From assembly GCA_030038595.1 (NCBI GenBank), contig JASHSW010000004.1:1-6348 (forward strand): a stretch of DNA of 6,348 bases. The letters are read 5' to 3'. Below are positions 1-6,100 of this stretch, piece after piece (within the stretch, counting starts at the first letter, position 1; every line of letters starts with the position of its first letter). The notes below the pieces were generated by a model. That model was not told where the DNA came from. It worked only from the letters and a program-made list of their open reading frames with translations, and searched no databases. A program made the translations under genes and the position numbers. This DNA comes from Methylovirgula sp. Lineage in GTDB: Bacteria; Pseudomonadota; Alphaproteobacteria; Rhizobiales; Beijerinckiaceae.

Positions 1-545
1 CCGACCACCTCGGCGCTCAAATGCACCGACCAAGCTTCGATGGCGAGCATCGGCGCGCCCGATCCTGCCATGCGGACCGGCCCCGACCCGAGCAAGCGGA
101 CAGCATCGCGCGCCGGCATCATCCGCGGGGCGACGATCACTCGTCCCTCCGGCCCAAAGGCGGCGAAATAGACGTTGCCGCGTCCGGCATCGATGGCTGC
201 GGCGACGAGACCCGGTTTCTCGTCGAGAATTAACGGCGCCGCAAGCGCCGCGAGCGTCGAGACGCCGACCACGGGTATGTCGCATGCGATGCCGATTGCC
301 CGCGCCGCGGCAATGCCAATTCGGAGCCCGGTAAACGAGCCCGGCCCGACCGTCACCGCGATGCGCCCCAATGCCGAAAAACCGCCGTCGATCTGTGCCA
401 TCACCCGATCGATGAGCGGCATCAGCGCTTCGCCATGGCCGCGCTGCATGGCGATTGTCTCCGCCGATTCGGGCGCCGCCGCGCCGCTTTCATAGACGCA
501 CGCCGAAACCGCCTGGAGGGCGGTATCGATGGCGAGGATCTTCAT
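1..545 (-). CDS. tsaB: TsaB, tRNA threonylcarbamoyladenosine synthesis protein (3' end cut by window edge)
   Basis: TsaB is the non-catalytic partner of TsaD. With TsaE they transfer the threonylcarbamoyl group to A37 of ANN-decoding tRNAs in the cytoplasm. The visible 181 residues begin MKILAIDTAL, the ASKHA-fold phosphate-1 strand, and contain the family motif GPGSFTGLRIG at residues 67-77, followed by an Ala/Gly-rich helix and the segment NVYFAAF. TsaB proteins are usually about 200-230 residues, so some 30-50 C-terminal residues lie outside the window. The start is uncertain. ATG at 545 gives the classic N-terminus and has GCAGG about 10 bases upstream. An in-frame ATG at 554 would add MTE, but both starts have weak Shine-Dalgarno sites. 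The gene follows nfu by about 21 bp and is probably co-transcribed. In many relatives rimI comes next, which would lie beyond position 1; this is inference. Confidence 0.93.
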   Translation of the reverse strand, partial: MKILAIDTALQAVSACVYESGAAAPESAETIAMQRGHGEALMPLIDRVMAQIDGGFSALGRIAVTVGPGSFTGLRIGIAAARAIGIACDIPVVGVSTLAALAAPLILDEKPGLVAAAIDAGRGNVYFAAFGPEGRVIVAPRMMPARDAVRLLGSGPVRMAGSGAPMLAIEAWSVHLSAEVV

Positions 546-566
546 CTCCGTCATGCCTGCGACGCG

Positions 567-1130
567 TCAGATCTGTTCGACCGTGTGGACGACGGGCACG
601 TAATGGCGCAGCAAATTCTCGATCCCGTGCCGCAACGTCGCGGTCGACGACGGACACCCGGAACACGAGCCCTTCATGGCCAGATAGACGACGCCTTCGC
701 GATAGCCGCGGAATTTGATGTCGCCGCCGTCCCCGGCGACCGACGGGCGCACGCGCGTCTCGATGAGCTCTTTGATGGTCTCGACGGTATCGGCATCTTC
801 CGGCGCGAAGAATTCGTCGGGCTCGTTCTGCGGATCGGGGACCACGCCTTCGGCGAGCAGCGGCGCGCCGGAGACGAAGTGTTCCATGATCGCGCCGAGG
901 ATCGCAGGCTTGAGCTCCGGCCATTCGCCGGCGCTCTTCGACACGGTGATGAAATCGGCGCCGAAATAGACGGCGGATACGCCGGAAATTTCGAAGAGCG
1001 CTTGGGCGAGCGGCGATTGCGCCGCGCCCGCCGCGCTGCGGATCTCCAGCGTGCCGGCCGGCATCACGGCGCGGCCGGGCAGGAACTTCAAGCTCGCCGG
1101 ATTCGGCGTCGCCTCGGTTTCGATGAACAT
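567..1130 (-). CDS. Nfu/NifU-like iron-sulfur cluster scaffold protein
   Basis: This is a 187-residue Fe-S carrier or scaffold protein that binds a [4Fe-4S] cluster between subunits and passes it to client apoproteins in the cytoplasm. Residues 1-88 are the Nfu N-terminal domain, with the typical opening MFIETEATPNPASLKFLPG. An acidic linker covers about 98-113. The NifU C-terminal domain covers about 115-184 and contains the cluster-binding pair C156-S-G-C159 plus the conserved GDGGDI segment at 133-138. Length and domain order match the alphaproteobacterial and mitochondrial NFU1 type, not the three-domain NifU of nitrogen fixation. The start has a good Shine-Dalgarno site, GGGAG, 6 bases upstream. 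tsaB follows closely on the same strand, an arrangement seen in many Hyphomicrobiales, and suggests one transcript. The gene looks intact. The symbol nfuA is often used for such proteins, but E. coli NfuA has a different N-terminal domain, so none is given. Confidence 0.95.
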   Translation of the reverse strand: MFIETEATPNPASLKFLPGRAVMPAGTLEIRSAAGAAQSPLAQALFEISGVSAVYFGADFITVSKSAGEWPELKPAILGAIMEHFVSGAPLLAEGVVPDPQNEPDEFFAPEDADTVETIKELIETRVRPSVAGDGGDIKFRGYREGVVYLAMKGSCSGCPSSTATLRHGIENLLRHYVPVVHTVEQI

Positions 1131-1181
1131 CGCTGGCTCCCAATCTGCCGGGTCAAGGCCGCAGGCCGCTGGAATCCTTCG

Positions 1182-1210
1182 AATATGGTGAGCAAGGTCA
1201 AGCCGAGCAA
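1182..1210 (-). promoter_or_regulatory. Possible sigma-70-type promoter for nfu
   Basis: Read on the minus strand, TTGCTC (1210-1205) and CATATT (1187-1182) are separated by 17 bases. Each matches four of six consensus positions. Transcription would start near 1175, giving a leader of about 45 bases before the nfu ATG at 1130. The spacing and position are sensible, but such matches arise by chance and alphaproteobacterial promoters are poorly conserved. Confidence 0.3.
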
Positions 1211-1289
1211 GCCCAAAGCTGCGGTCGTATTCCTGCCGATCCCCGGCATCGGCCGTGGTAAACGCAGTTTTTCCCGCTCCGCACCCTTA

Positions 1290-1305
1290 ATCGTTTGCAA
1301 ACGAT
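1290..1305. promoter_or_regulatory. Perfect 16-bp palindrome, candidate operator
   Basis: The sequence ATCGTTTGCAAACGAT is an exact inverted repeat with no loop, centred in the divergent spacer between nfu and the first acetyltransferase gene. Uninterrupted palindromes of this length are typical sites for dimeric helix-turn-helix regulators. It lies about 160 bp from the nfu start and 94 bp from the acetyltransferase start, so it could act on either. The CGTTTGCAAACG core loosely resembles LacI-family operators, but those usually have a CG centre, whereas this has GC. No regulator gene is in the window, so the binding protein is unknown. Confidence 0.4.
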
Positions 1306-1388
1306 CGCGCTGATTTCTGCGGTCTCCCTAATGGGTTGTGAACGGTTTTCGTCGTAAAGCGCGGCAGGCTCTGGGCGGCGGAACGATC

Positions 1389-1394
1389 GGGAGG
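1389..1394 (+). promoter_or_regulatory. Shine-Dalgarno site that decides a TTG start
   Basis: GGGAGG lies four bases before the TTG at 1399. The frame is open back to a TGA at 1339-1341 and has no ATG or GTG start in that interval. The first in-frame ATG occurs well inside the protein, so this strong site supports TTG as the initiation codon. Confidence 0.7.
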
Positions 1395-1398
1395 TTCC

Positions 1399-2673
1399 TT
1401 GTTACGCGATTTCACATCGCCGGGCGCGCTGGCGCATGCCGAGGACGCATTACGCGCGCCGCGGACCGAAACGCCGAGCCTGGAAAACTGGCTGCCGCGC
1501 GCGCCGAACGCGCCGCAGCCCGAACTGTCAGCGCTTGCGGTCGAACTCGCCTCGGGCACCCGGCTTTCAAGGCTTCGGTCCAACTGGGAGGATCTGCTGG
1601 CGCGCGCCGATACTGCCAATGCCTTCATGAATCCGGCGCTTATCCGGCTTGCCGGTCAATTTTATCCGGCTCGCACCTGCGCTCTTCTGGTATGGCGAAG
1701 GGATGCCCCACGCCCCCGGCTTGTCGGCCTTTGGGCTTTCGCGATTGGACGCGCATGGCGATCGGCTTTCCCGGTATCGATTCTGACCGCTCCGCCGATG
1801 CCGCATGGTTATCTTGCCTGTCCGGTAATCGACCGAGACTGTCTCGACAACGTGCTCGCGGCCATGCTCGCGCATATTTCCGCCGACGCGACCCTGCCCA
1901 AGATCGTCTGCCTTGAGTGCATGGGCGCCGACACGTCCACGACGGCGGCTCTCATCCGCGTGCTCGCCGCGCGCGGCAGTCCGTCGCGCGTCTTCGCGCA
2001 ATGGCTACGTCCGAAGCTTGCCTCCGATCTCGACGGCAGATCCTATTTGGAAGGTGCGCTTTCGAGTTCGAGCCGCAAGAAATTGCGTCAGCACAGGCGT
2101 CGGTTGGCGAACAGAGGCGCGCTCCAGCTCAGCGTTGTCACCGAAGCGGAGGCGGTTCGGCAGACGTTCGAAGAGTTCCTTGCGCTTGAGGCGGCAGGCT
2201 GGAAGGGCCGCAGGCGCACCGCTTTGCTCTCCCGCGCATCCGATGCGAACTTCGCCCGCGCCATGATCGCTGCGCTGGCCACTGAAGGCCGCGCACATAT
2301 TTATACGCTGAACCTCGATGCAAGGCCCGTCAGCATGCAGATCGTGCTGCGCGCCGGGCCGGCTGCTTTCACTTGGAAGACGGCCTACGACGAGGGCTTG
2401 GCCGACTTCTCGCCGGGCATGCTGCTGCTCGAGGACTATACGGCGGCGTTGCTGGCCGATGCCGGCATCGACTACGTGGATTCCTGCGCCTTTAACGAAT
2501 GCGGCTACATGGCCGCGTGGACGGAGCGCGCCGCAATCGCGCGGCTTTGGTTCGATGCGCGGCCCGGACCCTCGCCGGTCTTTGCCGTGCTCAGCCACCT
2601 GCAGGCGTTGAAATTGAAGCTGCGCAAGTGTGCCAAGGCGATCTATCACAGCCCCCTGTTGCACTGGCGTTAG
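1399..2673 (+). CDS. GNAT-fold acyltransferase, CelD/BcsL-like (Acetyltransf_6 family)
   Basis: This 424-residue protein is a member of the Acetyltransf_6 (BioF2-like, CelD/BcsL) branch of GNAT proteins. The branch moves acyl or aminoacyl groups and is often encoded beside exopolysaccharide, cellulose or cell-wall genes. The core domain runs from about 190 to 370. It starts with the basic segment SRKKLRQHRRRL (225-236), then the family hallmark EAAGWKGR at 264-271, the FSPGMLLLEDY segment at 337-347 and the D361...N366-E367 turn. A less conserved N-terminal part (about 55-180) resembles the first half-domain of the family. No signal peptide or membrane helix is evident, so it is probably cytoplasmic. 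The TTG start is chosen from its GGGAGG site. An FAD oxidoreductase gene follows after 11 bp, indicating co-transcription and a shared pathway. Acetyl-CoA use and any polysaccharide role are inferences; the substrate is not recognisable. Confidence 0.85.
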   Translation: MLRDFTSPGALAHAEDALRAPRTETPSLENWLPRAPNAPQPELSALAVELASGTRLSRLRSNWEDLLARADTANAFMNPALIRLAGQFYPARTCALLVWRRDAPRPRLVGLWAFAIGRAWRSAFPVSILTAPPMPHGYLACPVIDRDCLDNVLAAMLAHISADATLPKIVCLECMGADTSTTAALIRVLAARGSPSRVFAQWLRPKLASDLDGRSYLEGALSSSSRKKLRQHRRRLANRGALQLSVVTEAEAVRQTFEEFLALEAAGWKGRRRTALLSRASDANFARAMIAALATEGRAHIYTLNLDARPVSMQIVLRAGPAAFTWKTAYDEGLADFSPGMLLLEDYTAALLADAGIDYVDSCAFNECGYMAAWTERAAIARLWFDARPGPSPVFAVLSHLQALKLKLRKCAKAIYHSPLLHWR

Positions 2674-2684
2674 AGGCGAAGCGC

Positions 2685-3881
2685 ATGCGGAACACGGACG
2701 TGGTCATCGTCGGGGGCGGTTTCGCGGGTTCGCTGGCCGCGGCAATGCTCGGCAATGCGGACGTCGCTGCGATCCTCGTCGATCCGCACGCGGTATATCC
2801 GGAGGATTTCCGCTGCGAGAAATTGGACGGGGCGCAGGTCGAGATTTTGCGAAAGACCGGCCTCGCCGAGGCGGTATTGCGGGCGACGACGCCGGACCGC
2901 GAGTCGTGGGTTGCCCGGTTCGGCTGCGTCGTCGATCGACGGCCGGGCGATCAGCACGGGATCTTCTATGCGCCCCTCGTCAACACGCTGCGCGGCCAGA
3001 TTCCGAAGGATGTGACGCAGATCTTTTCCAAGGCGACGGCGCTGGCGACAGGCGCCGACCGGCAGCGCGTGACGCTATCGAACGGGGAAGAGATCTCGGC
3101 GCGGTTGATCGTCCTTGCGAACGGGCTGAACGTCGGGCTGCGCAACATGCTCGGCCTGAGCAGCGAGCTGCTGAGCGAATGCCATTCGATCAGCATCGGC
3201 TTCGACGCGAAACCCATGGGCCGGCGCGAATTCGCGTTTCCGGCATTGACCTATTACGCCGATCGCACCAGCGACCGCGCCGCTTTGCTCACGCTCTTTC
3301 CCATCGGCACGATCATGCGCGCCAATCTGTTCGTCTATCGCGCCGCGAACGATCCCTGGCTCAGGCAGTTCGTCGCAGCGCCGCGGGAGATCTTGGTTGC
3401 GCTGATGCCCGGACTGCGGAAATTGATGGGCGATTTCGAAATCGCGGGTCCGGTCAAGATTCGCCCGGTCGATCTTTATGCGACGCGCAATTATCGCCGC
3501 GATGGAATCGTTCTTGTCGGCGATGCTTTCGCCACTTCCTGTCCGGCCGCCGGCACCGGAGCGCGCAAAGCGCTGACGGACGTCGAACGGCTGTGCAACG
3601 TCCACATACCGGGTTGGCTCGCCACGCCGGGAATGGGCGCCGAAAAGATCGCTGCTTTTTACGACGACCCGGTCAAACAAGACTGCGACAAGTTCTCCCT
3701 CGAAAAAGCCTTCGCGTTGCGCTCGTTCTCCGTCGATCCGGGCTTACGGTGGCGCGCCCACCGTTGGGCCAAGTTCCTGGCGCAATACGCGATTGGGACG
3801 TTGCGCCGGCGCAGGGAGCGGCTGACCTCAGGAGTGGGACCCCAGCCAAGCGTTCCTGCGGCGACCCGCGCCGAGACGTAG
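2685..3881 (+). CDS. FAD-dependent oxidoreductase / monooxygenase-like flavoprotein
   Basis: This 398-residue flavoprotein resembles the PHBH/UbiH-type FAD-binding superfamily (FAD_binding_3-like). The N-terminal Rossmann motif is VVIVGGGFAG (residues 6-15), and D33 at the end of the second strand is placed to bind the FAD ribose. RCEKL follows at 43-47. A second FAD motif, GDAFATSCPAAGTG, is at 279-292, with G279-D280 and P287 in the usual places. Two motifs are atypical: the common GDAAH histidine is absent, and the middle 'DG' motif reads N146-G147. The tail after about 375 is basic, then Pro/Ala-rich and probably disordered. The frame stays open upstream to 2499, but ATG 2685 has GAGG 8 bases before it and places the Rossmann strand at the N-terminus. 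The 11-bp gap from the acetyltransferase gene suggests a shared product. Hydroxylation, dehydrogenation and double-bond reduction are all possible; I do not recognise the specific enzyme. Confidence 0.85.
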   Translation: MRNTDVVIVGGGFAGSLAAAMLGNADVAAILVDPHAVYPEDFRCEKLDGAQVEILRKTGLAEAVLRATTPDRESWVARFGCVVDRRPGDQHGIFYAPLVNTLRGQIPKDVTQIFSKATALATGADRQRVTLSNGEEISARLIVLANGLNVGLRNMLGLSSELLSECHSISIGFDAKPMGRREFAFPALTYYADRTSDRAALLTLFPIGTIMRANLFVYRAANDPWLRQFVAAPREILVALMPGLRKLMGDFEIAGPVKIRPVDLYATRNYRRDGIVLVGDAFATSCPAAGTGARKALTDVERLCNVHIPGWLATPGMGAEKIAAFYDDPVKQDCDKFSLEKAFALRSFSVDPGLRWRAHRWAKFLAQYAIGTLRRRRERLTSGVGPQPSVPAATRAET

Positions 3882-3950
3882 CGCCGAGACCGAATGCCGA
3901 ACGCCGGTGGGAATTACCGTGACCCGGGCCTCTGCTGAGCTCCAGTCGGC

Positions 3951-3990
3951 ATTAACGTTAGTCGGTATTTTATCTTTGCCATTTACCTCA
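3951..3990 (+). promoter_or_regulatory. AT-rich patch before the second acetyltransferase gene, possible promoter region
   Basis: The 166-bp spacer 3882-4047 contains a stretch clearly richer in A and T than the surrounding DNA, including the 8-bp palindrome TAACGTTA (3953-3960) and TATTTTATCTTT (3966-3977). The next gene is on the same strand but too far away for tight coupling to the oxidoreductase, so a separate promoter here is reasonable. I could not find a convincing -35/-10 pair with standard spacing, nor a clear intrinsic terminator for the preceding gene. Confidence 0.3.
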
Positions 3991-4047
3991 CTGTTGAGAC
4001 CGGCCCGTTAGGGTGAGGGATATCGAACCCGACGAAGGCGGGAGATC

Positions 4048-5340
4048 ATGCCGAGAGCGGACTCCCTTAAGCTTGCCTCCTACGAGGAGGCCAATTTGGA
4101 TGCGCCGGCAAAGGCGTATGTCTCCGTCGCGAGCCCATTGCCCGCGCCGATCGAGATCGCCGTCTACGAAAATCTCCCCGACGTGGAAAGCGATTGGCGC
4201 GCCTTTGAACAACAGGCCGACTGCACCGTCTTTCAAACTTTCGACTGGTTGGCCACCTGGCAACGGCACGTCGGCGCCCGCAGCGACGTGCGGCCCGCAA
4301 TCGTCGTCGGCCGCGCCGGCGGCGATGTCTTGTTCATTCTGCCGCTTGCCATCCGGAAGAGCAGATCGGCGCGCCAACTCGTTTGGCTCGGCTCCGATCT
4401 CTGCGACTACAATGCGCCGCTGCTCGCGCCGCAATTCTCCTCGAGACTGGGCACTCGGCCATTCTGTGAAGTGTGGCGGCACATCGTCGAAACGTTACAG
4501 ACTCGTCCGGATCTGCGTTACGACCTCGTCCATCTCGAGAAAATGCCGGCGATTGTCGGCGCGCAACCCAATCCGATGCTGGTTCTCGGGGTGGCGGCAA
4601 ACCCAAGCGGCGCCTATTCGACGCCGCTCGCGGAAACCTGGGACGCCTTCTATAGAGCGAAGCGTTCGTCGGCGACGCGCCGGCGCGATCGCACCAAGCT
4701 GCGCCGACTGGCCGAACTCGGCGCGCTCGAACTCGTGCATCCGCGCGACGACAAGGAGAGCCTCGCCGCGCTCGATATGCTCGTCGCGCAAAAGTCGCGC
4801 GCTTTGCTGCAAATGGGAGCCGGGAATCTCTTCGCTCGGCCCGGCTATCTGGAGTTTTATCGAGCCTTGGCGACCGATCCCCGCACCAAACCTCTGGTGC
4901 ATATCAGTCACCTCAACTGTGGTCCGCGGGTCGCAGCGGTAAATCTCGGCCTGACCTTCCGGAGCACCTATTATCATCTGCTGGCGAGCTACGACGCCGG
5001 CCAAATCTCGCGTTTCGGCCCCGGCGCCGCACATCTGCACGATCTGCTGCATTACGCCATCGATCGTGGGCTCAAGATGTTTGATTTCACGATTGGCGAC
5101 GAATCCTACAAGCGCGATTGGTGCGACGGCACGCAAAAACTCTACGACCATTTATCCGCAGCCACTTGGCGAGGCATGGTTGTCTTTGTGCCGGGCGCCG
5201 CGAAATTATGGCTCAAGCGGCAAATCAAGCAGACGCCGGTGCTCTGGAAGGCGTTCAGCGCGGCGCGGAAGCTCTACGGATCGCTGATGCACGGCGCGTC
5301 GCGCTCGAAAGCGAAAGCGCCCGGCGACACAAATCCGTGA
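4048..5340 (+). CDS. Second CelD/BcsL-like GNAT acyltransferase (Acetyltransf_6 family)
   Basis: This 430-residue protein is a full-length Acetyltransf_6/BcsL-type protein. An N-terminal half-domain contains FQTFDWLATW at 62-71, the usual F-x-x-F-[ED]-W signature of this group. A basic segment, SATRRRDRTKLRRL, at 208-221 opens the C-terminal GNAT domain. Then come FGPGAAHLHDLLHYA from 323 and the strongly conserved FDFTIGDESYKRDWCD from 345, which sits near the acyl-CoA site in this family. No signal peptide or membrane helix is seen. ATG 4048 has GGGAG only 3 bases upstream, which is close, but no better in-frame start exists. It is a distant paralogue of the protein encoded at 1399-2673: domain order matches, but identity is limited to scattered motifs, so they probably act on different substrates or steps. 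Family members commonly sit with exopolysaccharide or cellulose genes; the actual reaction is unknown. Confidence 0.88.
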   Translation: MPRADSLKLASYEEANLDAPAKAYVSVASPLPAPIEIAVYENLPDVESDWRAFEQQADCTVFQTFDWLATWQRHVGARSDVRPAIVVGRAGGDVLFILPLAIRKSRSARQLVWLGSDLCDYNAPLLAPQFSSRLGTRPFCEVWRHIVETLQTRPDLRYDLVHLEKMPAIVGAQPNPMLVLGVAANPSGAYSTPLAETWDAFYRAKRSSATRRRDRTKLRRLAELGALELVHPRDDKESLAALDMLVAQKSRALLQMGAGNLFARPGYLEFYRALATDPRTKPLVHISHLNCGPRVAAVNLGLTFRSTYYHLLASYDAGQISRFGPGAAHLHDLLHYAIDRGLKMFDFTIGDESYKRDWCDGTQKLYDHLSAATWRGMVVFVPGAAKLWLKRQIKQTPVLWKAFSAARKLYGSLMHGASRSKAKAPGDTNP

Positions 5341-5381
5341 AGGCGATTTCTATGGACGGATCGCTTCGCACGTTGATTGCG

Positions 5382-5458
5382 TGGTGGGCCGGGCAGGGCT
5401 CGAACCTGCAACCAGACCGTTATGAGCGGTCGGCTCTAACCAATTGAGCTACCGGCCC
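5382..5458 (-). tRNA. tRNA-Ile2 (CAU anticodon; may be labelled tRNA-Met)
   Basis: A complete 77-base cloverleaf including encoded CCA is read on the minus strand. The acceptor stem GGGCCGG/CCGGCCC pairs at all seven positions. The D arm is GCTC...GAGC. The anticodon stem GACCG/CGGTC encloses the loop CTCATAA with anticodon CAT at 5424-5422, and the T arm is GCAGG-TTCGAGC-CCTGC. The GGG acceptor start and the CTCATAA loop resemble E. coli tRNA-Ile2 rather than elongator tRNA-Met (usually GGC...GCC) or initiator tRNA (mismatch at the first pair). The wobble C would need conversion to lysidine by TilS to read AUA. It is convergent with the upstream plus-strand gene, 41 bp from its stop. Confidence 0.92.
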
Positions 5459-5510
5459 GGTAGCGATCTCTGCTGAGGCGGCGCGTCTCGGCACCGCGGC
5501 CAACCCTGGC

Positions 5511-5547
5511 CTCACCCCACCCGCTCCCCGCGAGCGGGAAGAGGGGC
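5511..5547. repeat. REP-like intergenic hairpin
   Basis: The arms CCCGCT (5520-5525) and AGCGGG (5533-5538) are exact inverted repeats around a 7-base loop, flanked by CCCC and GGGG runs that extend the pairing imperfectly. On the minus strand the motif reads like the CCCTCTCCCGCTCGCGGG...GTGGGGTGAGG elements scattered between genes in many Hyphomicrobiales. It lies just after the stop of the membrane-protein gene at 5584. A role in transcript end stability is possible, but there is no T-run after the hairpin in either direction, so it is not a standard intrinsic terminator. Confidence 0.6.
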
Positions 5548-5583
5548 GCATTACATCGAAGCCACGGCGCCACACAAGCTATC

Positions 5584-6075
5584 TCACCGCAGGATCTCAA
5601 TCAGCAGTACCCAGGTCGTTAAGACACCCGTGATCAGCGATAGAATGACCCCCGCGGCAATCAAATAGAACCCGCTGCCGCAACCCGCCATCAGCAGAAG
5701 GCCTGCGCCGACGATCGGCAGACTTGGCCCCGCCGTCAACAAAAAGCGGATGAGTTTGCGCATCTTGGAAAGAACCATGTCGGCTTTGAAAGACCGCACC
5801 TGGATGGTGAGCGGGGCGAGAAACATGATGAGGCCGATGACCAATGTCTCAATGCCGAAGAGCTCCATCGGCTGATGCGGCACCAGTCCGGCGCTGGCCA
5901 ATACGAGAACGCCGCCAAGGAGGACGAGCGCCTCGGCGGCGCGGCCAGGCAATTGCGGGAAAGAAAGAATCCGCGAAAGATTGATCGAAATTGCGACGAC
6001 CACCAGCCCGGTCAGTGCCGCCGAAGCGCCGACTTCGGCAACAAGGAAATTCGCCCAATCCCCCATTTCGATCAT
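5584..6075 (-). CDS. Small integral membrane protein of unknown function, five predicted helices
   Basis: This 163-residue, strongly hydrophobic protein has likely membrane segments at about 11-33, 47-66, 72-93, 108-130 and 136-160. A short positively charged loop containing KMRK lies around 104-107. The first helix carries the pattern EVGASAALTGLVVVAISINL, and LPGRAAEAL follows at 42-50. Both resemble a widespread family of uncharacterised bacterial membrane proteins; I recall some entries labelled 'modulator of FtsH protease', but I cannot support that here. No catalytic or metal-binding residues stand out. The start at 6075 has only a weak purine-rich site upstream, and M4 (ATG at 6066) is an alternative. 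It follows the MotB-like gene by 25 bp on the same strand, so co-transcription and an envelope location are likely, but function is unknown. Confidence 0.85.
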   Translation of the reverse strand: MIEMGDWANFLVAEVGASAALTGLVVVAISINLSRILSFPQLPGRAAEALVLLGGVLVLASAGLVPHQPMELFGIETLVIGLIMFLAPLTIQVRSFKADMVLSKMRKLIRFLLTAGPSLPIVGAGLLLMAGCGSGFYLIAAGVILSLITGVLTTWVLLIEILR

Positions 6076-6100
6076 CGCCGCCGCTCTTTCCGCCGCGGCG

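Noticed and set aside
1088..1300. Minus-strand 70-residue frame with a hydrophobic stretch upstream of nfu
   Set aside because: It would start at TTG inside the palindrome and overlap the nfu start by about 43 bp in another frame. It lacks a convincing ribosome site and covers the likely nfu leader.
435..1313. Long plus-strand frame (292 residues) opposite tsaB and nfu
   Set aside because: It is rich in Arg, Asp and Gly without any family motif, as expected for the antisense shadow of GC-rich genes. The minus strand encodes clear TsaB and Nfu proteins.
2630..3922. Plus-strand 430-residue frame overlapping the flavoprotein
   Set aside because: It is an out-of-frame shadow with Arg-rich, low-complexity composition. 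The other frame has intact FAD motifs.
5118..5447. Plus-strand open frame ending in WWAGQGSNLQPDRYERSALTN
   Set aside because: The tail is the antisense translation of the tRNA gene, a well-known source of false protein annotations. The rest overlaps the second acetyltransferase gene out of frame.
5511..5547. Hairpin as intrinsic terminator
   Set aside because: The stem is GC-rich, but no run of T follows on either strand, so it is recorded as a repeat-like element instead.
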